A stretch of DNA of 42,093 bases from Aurantibrevibacter litoralis (lineage in GTDB: Bacteria > Bacteroidota > Bacteroidia > Flavobacteriales > Flavobacteriaceae), in contig NZ_JAYEEQ010000026.1 of assembly GCF_034651555.1 (NCBI RefSeq), positions 1 through 42,093 of the forward strand, given 5' to 3'. The notes under the pieces were generated by a model. The model was not told where the DNA came from and made no database searches. It saw only the letters and a program-made list of their open reading frames with translations. Both the position numbers and the translations under genes were made by a program. Every line of letters starts with the position of its first letter. The first letter of the stretch is position 1. Positions 36,042 to 42,093 of the stretch are shown here, piece after piece.

Positions 36042-38906
36042 ATGCAAGGTTTAAAAAATTGGAACTTTAGAAAATGGCTCAGAATAACCGGTAAACTTTT
36101 TGCCGGTGTTGCTGTCATTGGATTACTTTTTTTGTGGCTAGTACCTAAAATTTTTACTGATGATATTAGCACCATCATCAGGAATCAGGCCAATCAATCA
36201 CTCACCACTAACTTCGACTTTTCGTCTTCAGAACTGTCTTTTTTTAAACATTTTCCGTTGTTAACATTTTCGTTTTACGAATCTACGCTTGATGCCTCTG
36301 CATCCTTTGAAAACGATACCCTGTTCTACGCCAAAGAAATCTATTTTAAAATAAATGTTTTAAAACTCATTTTCTCAAATCAGGTTAAAATAAAGGGTAT
36401 TGTGGCCAATCAGGCTAATATCAACTTAATGATTGATCAAATAGGAAATAGCAATTACCAAATCTATGAAACCGAAACCGAAACTATTGCCAAGGCCAAT
36501 AAACAACTATTTCTAGAAATCGATCAATTTGAAATCAAAAACAGCAAGCTATTTTTTAATGATTTATCATCAAAAGTAAATTTTAGCGCTAGTGATTTTA
36601 ATTTTGAAGGAGATGGAAGTTTACTCACTGCCAATGTCAATCTCAACACCACCATTAAAGCACAAAACTTTGAATTCCAATACGATGGAACGAGATATTT
36701 TTTTAAAAAGAAATTAAATGCAAAAGTAAAAACACGCTATAACACAGATGAGCTTTCGTTTAAATTTGACAATAATAAGATACAAATCAATAAATTGCCA
36801 TTAAACTTTGAAGGTGAATTTACGCTATTATCCGATGGTTATGATTTTGATTTTTTTGCCGATTTTAACAATACGAAAATTGAAAACGTACTGAGTGCCT
36901 TTCCGCCGAAATATGATCTATGGATGCAGCAAACCAAGGTAAAAGGAAGCGCAAGTGCCGAAATGGCATTAAAAGGTAGAAAAAGTAAACTCAACAATTT
37001 ATATCCTGATTTCTCTATGAAATTAAAATTGGAAAACGGAGCAATAGACTGCACGTATACTAGTGAATATATTGAAGACATCTTTATAGAAGGATCGTTT
37101 TTTATGCCACAACTTAATTTATCGATGGCCGATTACGATATAGAAAACTTCTATTTTAAAGTCGATGAAGATTATTTGCAAGGCACCTATTTTGAAAAAA
37201 ATAACGGCAAAGAAAAATTGGTAAACGCTGACATAAAGGGTGTAATAAATTTAAAAAGTATTTCGAACGCTTTGGGAATTGAGAATTTGGTGATGGATGG
37301 CAATGTTGATGTAGCCATTACCTCTAACGGTTATTACAATCCGGATAAATTAGAATTTCCAAAAACCGAAGCCTATTTTAAAATAGAAAATGGTCTTATA
37401 CAATCGCCGTACTATCCCAATCCTATCACTAATTTAAATGCCGATGTAAAACTTCATAGTGCCGCCAGTACTTTTAGGGATGCGAGTTTAATTGTTGAAA
37501 ATTTGAATTTTTTATTTGAAAACGAGCCTTTTACAGCTAACGCCAGCTTTAGCAACTTTGAAGATGTTGATTATAATATAGTTGCCAACGGCACTTTTAA
37601 TTTGAACAAATTTTACAAACTTTTGGGAGCTTCGGTGAACAACCTCGACGGATTAATCATTGCAGATTTAAGTCTTAAAGGAAAGCAGAGCGATTTCTCA
37701 GCCGGTAATTATAACCTGCTTTCTCACAGTGGCAGCCTTAAGTTTAAAAACATCAATACCAGAGTAAATAATTACCCAAAGGATTTTATAATTGAAGATG
37801 GCATACTTTTATTTTACAATAATAATACATCTTTCAACAACTTTAAAACCAGCTATGGGGCTTCAGATTTGTTGCTAAACGGAAATTTTAATAACCTACT
37901 TTCGTATATGTTTTACAGCAAGGAACATTTGGCAGGAAAGGTTAGCATTAGTTCTAATTTTTTTAATTTAAACGAGTTTGTACCCAGTTTTTCATTTAAA
38001 GAAAGTGATCAATATAATCCTATTTATGTTGATACCAATTCGGTTGAACAATATGGTGTTTTAAAACTTCCAAAGCGTGTTAATTTAGACACCCAACTAA
38101 ATGCAGCTCATGTACGCTACGATTCTATTAATGTTTACAACGTATCATCAAGAGTATTACTAAAAGACGAAACGTTAATCCTTCAGCAAGCCAATTTAGA
38201 ACTTATTGATGCTACAGCAACGATATCGGGTAATTACAAAGCCATTGATAAAAACAAAGCTATATTCGACTTAAATCTGGCAGTTGACGATTTTGATATT
38301 AATCGAGCTTATAACGAATTGCCTTTGTTTAGAGAAGTGGTGTCGGCAGCCGCCTACACCGAAGGTGTTGCTAAATTAGAATACCAGCTATCAGGTGTTT
38401 TAGATGGTGAAATGAAACCTATTTTTCCATCGTTGGAAGGTTCAGGAACTTTAAATATTAAAAACGCTACCATCAAAGGATATAAATTACTGGGAACTGT
38501 TTCTAAATCAACCCAAACCGATGCATTTGAATCGCCTGATTTAAAAGAAGTCATTATTCCTACTACCATAAAAGATAACATTTTAACCATTGAAAGATTT
38601 CGAATGAGATCGAAAGGCTTCAGACTGCGTACTGAAGGCGAAACAAATTTAGACGGCGATTTGAATTTAAAAATGCGCGTAGGTTTACCACCTTTCGGGA
38701 TTATTGGCATACCCATAAAAGTAACCGGCACCAGCGAAGAACCCAATATTTCATTAGGAAGAAAATCGGCCGATTTAGAAGCGATTTCTTATGAAGATTA
38801 TCTTGAAATGCAAAGAGATAGCGTGTTTTTTAAAGAATTAGACAGCCTACAACGTAAAGAACTCAAAACCAAATTCTCAGAAGAATTGGAGCTGAACCAA
38901 TCCTAA
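36042..38906 (+). CDS. AsmA-family inner-membrane/periplasmic protein
   Basis: 954 residues. A single N-terminal membrane helix (about 17-37) anchors a very long beta-rich periplasmic part. The C-terminal region matches the AsmA C-terminal domain: YQLSGVLDGEMKP, GSGTLNIKNATIKGYKLL, FRLRTEGETNLDGDLNLKMRV and GIPIKVTGTSEEPNISLG. AsmA-like and TamB-like proteins are thought to bridge the periplasm for lipid transport or to aid outer-membrane biogenesis. The coding sequence is visibly AT-richer than its neighbours. It has no operon partner. Confidence 0.88.
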   Translation: MQGLKNWNFRKWLRITGKLFAGVAVIGLLFLWLVPKIFTDDISTIIRNQANQSLTTNFDFSSSELSFFKHFPLLTFSFYESTLDASASFENDTLFYAKEIYFKINVLKLIFSNQVKIKGIVANQANINLMIDQIGNSNYQIYETETETIAKANKQLFLEIDQFEIKNSKLFFNDLSSKVNFSASDFNFEGDGSLLTANVNLNTTIKAQNFEFQYDGTRYFFKKKLNAKVKTRYNTDELSFKFDNNKIQINKLPLNFEGEFTLLSDGYDFDFFADFNNTKIENVLSAFPPKYDLWMQQTKVKGSASAEMALKGRKSKLNNLYPDFSMKLKLENGAIDCTYTSEYIEDIFIEGSFFMPQLNLSMADYDIENFYFKVDEDYLQGTYFEKNNGKEKLVNADIKGVINLKSISNALGIENLVMDGNVDVAITSNGYYNPDKLEFPKTEAYFKIENGLIQSPYYPNPITNLNADVKLHSAASTFRDASLIVENLNFLFENEPFTANASFSNFEDVDYNIVANGTFNLNKFYKLLGASVNNLDGLIIADLSLKGKQSDFSAGNYNLLSHSGSLKFKNINTRVNNYPKDFIIEDGILLFYNNNTSFNNFKTSYGASDLLLNGNFNNLLSYMFYSKEHLAGKVSISSNFFNLNEFVPSFSFKESDQYNPIYVDTNSVEQYGVLKLPKRVNLDTQLNAAHVRYDSINVYNVSSRVLLKDETLILQQANLELIDATATISGNYKAIDKNKAIFDLNLAVDDFDINRAYNELPLFREVVSAAAYTEGVAKLEYQLSGVLDGEMKPIFPSLEGSGTLNIKNATIKGYKLLGTVSKSTQTDAFESPDLKEVIIPTTIKDNILTIERFRMRSKGFRLRTEGETNLDGDLNLKMRVGLPPFGIIGIPIKVTGTSEEPNISLGRKSADLEAISYEDYLEMQRDSVFFKELDSLQRKELKTKFSEELELNQS

Positions 38907-39085
38907 AAAACGGATAATTAGCGTTTCCTCGGAAACTCAAAATTGAAAACTATTCCATTCGGTAAATTTCACCAGATTCGTTATAAAGAGGATGAGCCAG
39001 TGAACTTCTTTTTGCAGGAATTTGGAATGAAGGCTACACAAAGTTTTGAAAAATGTTACCCCAAAACGTAACCCCTAAACATACG

Positions 39086-39110
39086 AAAACCCCCGTAAAA
39101 CGAGGGTTTT
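39086..39110 (-). terminator. Terminator of the CAT tRNA
   Basis: On the minus strand AAAACCCTCG-TTTTA-CGGGGGTTTT forms a stem with one mismatch that ends in a T-run, three bases beyond the tRNA 3' end. The A-run on the other side would allow weak action in the opposite direction too. Confidence 0.8.
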
Positions 39111-39113
39111 CTG

Positions 39114-39187
39114 TGGTCCCACCTGGGCTCGAACCAGGGACCACCTGATTATGAGTCAGGTGCTCTAACCAACTGAGCTATAGGACC
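39114..39187 (-). tRNA. tRNA with CAT anticodon (Met elongator or Ile2)
   Basis: A 74-nt cloverleaf. The acceptor stem is GGTCCTA with TGGGACC (one G-U pair), discriminator A at 39114. The D-arm is GCTC-AGTTGGTTA-GAGC, the anticodon stem CCTGA/TCAGG has loop CTCATAA (anticodon at 39151-39153) and the T-arm has GGTTCGAGCC. CCA is not encoded. Elongator Met and lysidine-modified Ile2 tRNAs share this anticodon; I cannot separate them by eye, though the body looks more like elongator Met. It is monocistronic. Confidence 0.93.
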
Positions 39188-39343
39188 GTTCGGCTTTTCT
39201 TTTTTTGGAGTATCCCGAACTAAGAATTGCCAAATTGCGGTTGCAATATTACCACTTATTTTATTATACTGCAAAATTATAATACGACAAGAACAAATTG
39301 AGCTCCATATAGACCACAAGCAATACAGAAGAATTTCGTACGC

Positions 39344-39946
39344 TTAACCTAAGTCTTTAATATTCATATCATCTACCAGCTTCCAAAGCTCGTCAATTTC
39401 CATGCCTTCTCCCGTGGCTTTAATATAAAATCGCTTATCCTGAAAAAGCTGTATCACAGACTTATTGCGACGCTTGTTGTATTCCTCAATGGCTTTGGTG
39501 CCATTTTTGGTGACGGTCTTGCGCAGCTTATCTTCAGATTCTTCTTCAAAATCTTGGGAAAAAATGAGTCTGAGGCTGGCAGTGGCATAAGCACCCATTT
39601 CTCCAGCGCCATCGATAACTTCGATTTTTACGGTCTTTTCCTTGTCCTCTGTAGCGTATGAGGCTTCCACGGAGGCAATATTCATCATCCCCATGGCTCC
39701 GGTCTTAAAAGCAGTGCGTTTCATTCCATGTACATCATTCGGTAGCCATGCTTTTAGTTCATCGTTGGTAAGCGGCGTGGTTTCCGTTAGGTCTTTGATG
39801 TCGTCTTGCATCTTGGCCGCTTCGTTTATTAGCTTGTTGCTATTGGTGGCTGCTTGTTTTACCTCCTTGGCTTTTTTCACTACAGGATTGTCTTTGCAGG
39901 ACAATACACAGAGTAGGGTTACGGCAATGGTAATCAGTTTTTTCAT
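39344..39946 (-). CDS. Putative lipoprotein, function unknown
   Basis: 200 residues. The signal peptide ends in a lipobox (VLSC, Cys17 from the chosen start). A charged helical stretch of about 40 residues follows (KKAKEVKQAATNSNKLINEA), then an alpha/beta domain with LPNDVHGMKRTAFKTG, KIEVIDGAGEMGAYATASL and a C-terminal VIQLFQDKRFYIKATGEG. I do not assign a family. The frame is also open from an ATG at 39970, but the one at 39946 gives a proper Lys-Lys signal peptide. It is a single gene about 157 bp from the tRNA. Confidence 0.75.
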   Translation of the reverse strand: MKKLITIAVTLLCVLSCKDNPVVKKAKEVKQAATNSNKLINEAAKMQDDIKDLTETTPLTNDELKAWLPNDVHGMKRTAFKTGAMGMMNIASVEASYATEDKEKTVKIEVIDGAGEMGAYATASLRLIFSQDFEEESEDKLRKTVTKNGTKAIEEYNKRRNKSVIQLFQDKRFYIKATGEGMEIDELWKLVDDMNIKDLG

Positions 39947-40272
39947 GAGAATTAGATTAAAGTTAAACATTGTATTAAGTACTACGATCCTTATGTTGAT
40001 AATGACGTTACTGCTAAAAGTCTATGGTAATTTTATTTCCTTTTAAAGGAACGAGACCTACGTTATTTCATCATGTTAGGGGTATTTTAAAAGGGCATTT
40101 AAAAGACAATCTGTCTTTATGCACTATAGTCATCAGTTAAAATGTATTGTTTTTCAAAAGGTCCGATGGACCTCGTCAAAAATCATTTGCGCACATCGTA
40201 TAAATTTTAATACATACGCGTGCGTGCACCTTGGGTTTCGGTTTGGCATCCGCCTTATTTTTATGTTTATTT
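39947..40272. other. 326-bp spacer with no supported gene
   Basis: An open frame at 40119-40322 on the plus strand runs into the antisense of the next gene and has no protein-like features, so I do not call it. No terminator hairpin with a T-run is apparent. The stretch should contain the promoter of the lipoprotein gene, but no TAnnTTTG box stands out. Confidence 0.4.
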
Positions 40273-41307
40273 TCATAGGCTCTTTGGCACTAAATATTGT
40301 TTGTATTGGTAGTAGCATATGAGCACGCCCATTACCATCAAAAAAAGCGCAAATAAATAACTGCCTCTATGTATATCTTCACTACTCAATAGCATGGCCT
40401 CTGAGGGATTATCTGGATTTACAAGCATTACGAGCTCTTCATTAATACCATAACGGGCAAATTTACTTGAGGTTTTATACGTGTAGGGTACTGTTTCCCA
40501 ATGGTAGTTTATGGTATAAAAATCTCGTCTATTCGTTTTTTCAGAAGAACTACTTCGATCTACCTCGGCAACAATTCCTTTAATTTGAACGCCCTTTTTA
40601 TTTAAAATTTTAGCGGTTTGGGCTCCGGAATATTTGTAATAGCCCATCCCCAAGCCACCTAAAACCAATCCTATGCCAATGGCCATAGACAACCATAGCG
40701 GTGCATGTTGTATTTTTTCTTTCGATGAAGTACTGAATGCCTTTGTTGGTGGCGTAGCATGCTTTGTAGTAGTTTCTTCTTTATTTGGGATCATGTTTAA
40801 TGGGGCTTGCCTTTGGCTACGACCCAAAGGGGGAGCGGTGTCACCTGCATATTTTAGCGACGCTCGACGGATTACTTTATACCCCAAAAAAGAGAGTGCG
40901 GCTAAGCCTAAGAACACAAAATAAAACCGGAGCGTGCTGCTGCCATTTTCAACAGTAAATTCCGGTTGATCGGGGTTTATGAGTATGGTTACCAACGTAT
41001 CTATCTCCAGCGTTTCGGCATTGTCAAAGGTATAGTGAATGGTGTCTGTATACACCCTTTCTTTATATTCATAGGAAACTACCGGTCTCAGAACTTCGGT
41101 ATATCTGGCATCTAAAAAGACCGTTTCCTGTTGTACAAAATCAATGACCTTGGCTTCAAGTTCAACAAGGCTGTTATAGCTGGTAATGGTGCTCCATATG
41201 CCCCACACAAAAAGAACTAGAAAAACCACGGTAAAACAACCACAACCTTTGGCCAAGGGTTTAGTTATTTTTGTAACCGTTATGGAACTGGCCTGTGCTT
41301 GAGACAT
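40273..41307 (-). CDS. Tandem DUF3592 membrane protein
   Basis: 344 residues made of two similar halves. Each has a membrane helix, an extracytoplasmic DUF3592-type beta domain and a second helix (helices at about 22-42, 128-146, 202-223 and 315-334). The domains show ARYTEVLRPVVSYEYKERVY with TILINPDQPEF in the first and GIVAEVDRSSSSEKTN with VMLVNPDNPSEA in the second. DUF3592 proteins are small membrane proteins of unknown function. It starts 12 bp after the upstream secreted-protein gene, so the two are likely co-transcribed. Confidence 0.82.
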   Translation of the reverse strand: MSQAQASSITVTKITKPLAKGCGCFTVVFLVLFVWGIWSTITSYNSLVELEAKVIDFVQQETVFLDARYTEVLRPVVSYEYKERVYTDTIHYTFDNAETLEIDTLVTILINPDQPEFTVENGSSTLRFYFVFLGLAALSFLGYKVIRRASLKYAGDTAPPLGRSQRQAPLNMIPNKEETTTKHATPPTKAFSTSSKEKIQHAPLWLSMAIGIGLVLGGLGMGYYKYSGAQTAKILNKKGVQIKGIVAEVDRSSSSEKTNRRDFYTINYHWETVPYTYKTSSKFARYGINEELVMLVNPDNPSEAMLLSSEDIHRGSYLFALFLMVMGVLICYYQYKQYLVPKSL

Positions 41308-41319
41308 ATGAGATATGGA

Positions 41320-42042
41320 TTAAAAATACTTTACGACCCATTTAATACGGTCAAAATCAGCATTGACATTAGTAATCAAAACTTTACTTGGTTTGGAAGC
41401 CGTTTCATTGGGGTCCGTTTTGTGTATTTCCTGAATGTGATATGCAACTAAATTATAACCCGTTTTTAGACTTAAGTCAAAACTATAGGTCGCATTTATA
41501 TCTTCGTTACTAAGGTTCCAAACGGTATTGCACGTAGTTGAAATGGTAACGTCTTCGGTTACATAAACAATTTCGTAAAATGAAGCTTTTATGGGTTCCA
41601 TATAGGAGGAATCTTCTCGCCATGGCAACAAGTTTTCATCAGAGAGTGGAAAAATTGTTCCGGCCCACCGCCCTTTGTGCCATAGGCCAATATAACCTCC
41701 TTTCACCGCTTTCACATTAGGGTTGTTACCAAAATGATCTTGATTGCTACAACTAAACTCAAACGCAAAATCTAAATCTCCAAAAGTCCATTCTAATTGT
41801 TCCTTAGGTAAGAAATCGACCTTACTATCCGGCATTTGAAAGTGCAGGCCTCCATCGGGCTTAACAGTGCCTAATTTTACTGGATAATCCATTCCATAAG
41901 GAAGAATTACCAATTCCATCTCCGGAAGTCCGGGTTGCGGATTATGTAATTTTGAGTTGAATTCTTGAGAAAAAAGCGTGGTTATTCCCAATAAAAATAA
42001 GATTGAAATTAATGTGTGGATGCGCCGGTCAAATTGAGCCAT
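41320..42042 (-). CDS. Secreted protein of unknown function
   Basis: 240 residues with an N-terminal signal peptide (hydrophobic about 10-24, cleavage near FSQ). The mature protein is beta-rich and lacks transmembrane segments. Visible blocks are MELVILPYGMDYPVKLGTV, EFSCSNQDHFGNNPNVKAV, GYIGLWHKGRWAGTIFPLSD and a C-terminal YNLVAYHIQEIHK. I do not recognise a family. It precedes the DUF3592 gene by 12 bp. The 51 bp between its start and the window edge shows nothing clear. Confidence 0.72.
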   Translation of the reverse strand: MAQFDRRIHTLISILFLLGITTLFSQEFNSKLHNPQPGLPEMELVILPYGMDYPVKLGTVKPDGGLHFQMPDSKVDFLPKEQLEWTFGDLDFAFEFSCSNQDHFGNNPNVKAVKGGYIGLWHKGRWAGTIFPLSDENLLPWREDSSYMEPIKASFYEIVYVTEDVTISTTCNTVWNLSNEDINATYSFDLSLKTGYNLVAYHIQEIHKTDPNETASKPSKVLITNVNADFDRIKWVVKYF

Positions 42043-42093
42043 GTGCGCCGGATGAAAGTGAGCCGTTTAAACTAGTTGCTTAAAATCGATTCA

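Noticed and set aside
38922..38935. GTTTCC-TC-GGAAAC hairpin after the AsmA gene
   Set aside because: It is a 6-bp stem with a 2-nt loop and no T-run, so it does not qualify as an intrinsic terminator.
40119..40322. 67-codon plus-strand frame between the lipoprotein and DUF3592 genes
   Set aside because: It runs into the antisense of a well-supported gene, has no recognisable motif and is typical of chance frames.
1..42093. CRISPR array, prophage or IS transposase
   Set aside because: No regularly spaced identical repeats, phage structural genes, integrases or transposases are present. The repeats seen are dispersed and structured, not arrays.

Overview
The window looks like chromosomal DNA from a marine-type member of the Flavobacteriaceae (Bacteroidota). 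The evidence is a type IX secretion (T9SS) sorting domain on the S8 protease, Bacteroidota-restricted families (DUF2480, DUF3078), a Suf-only Fe-S operon with a DUF59 partner, start codons without clear Shine-Dalgarno sequences, and several TAnnTTTG boxes of the Bacteroidota -7 type. I cannot name a genus. It carries 34 intact protein genes, one tRNA, one recognisable pseudogene and several intergenic repeats. I see no prophage, IS transposase, CRISPR array or rRNA.

Region 1 (1-11114, minus strand) is one tightly packed sugar/alpha-glucan unit. In transcription order it encodes a GT5 glycogen/starch-synthase-like enzyme, a GMC oxidoreductase, a secreted double-VOC protein, a glucose-1-dehydrogenase-like SDR, a GH63/MGH1-type glucosidase, an archaeal-type glycogen debranching enzyme and an MFS sugar transporter. 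Several junctions overlap (TAATG, ATGA, GTGA), so they are probably co-transcribed and partly translationally coupled. The pathway looks like glucan turnover joined to sugar oxidation, but the substrate is unknown.

Region 2 (11318-16414) holds Xaa-Pro aminopeptidase (pepP), a small DUF2846-like envelope protein, BrnQ, a small Cys/His-rich protein and ThiL.

Region 3 (16579-24694, plus strand) is the Suf Fe-S cluster operon: sufA, sufB, an MBL-fold lipoprotein, sufC, a broken four-helix-bundle (23S rRNA intervening-sequence type) gene, sufD, sufS, sufE, a DUF59 protein and a DUF2480 protein. Three items interrupt the usual order: a MITE-like inverted repeat between sufA and sufB, the lipoprotein, and the pseudogene.

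Region 4 (24755-35451) has a DUF3078 protein, HflX, an endonuclease/exonuclease/phosphatase-family protein, a T9SS-secreted S8 protease, a DnaQ-like 3'-5' exonuclease, a DUF4153 membrane protein and an unrecognised 8-TM protein.

Region 5 (35452-42093) has a 590-bp gene-free stretch, a visibly AT-richer AsmA-family gene, a CAT-anticodon tRNA with its terminator, a lipoprotein, a tandem DUF3592 protein and a secreted protein of unknown function.

The most unusual signal is a roughly 195-220 bp multi-hairpin intergenic element present three times (1-76 partial, 25680-25872, 33386-33606 inverted). Two copies differ by paired substitutions that preserve a stem, which suggests selection on folded RNA or DNA.
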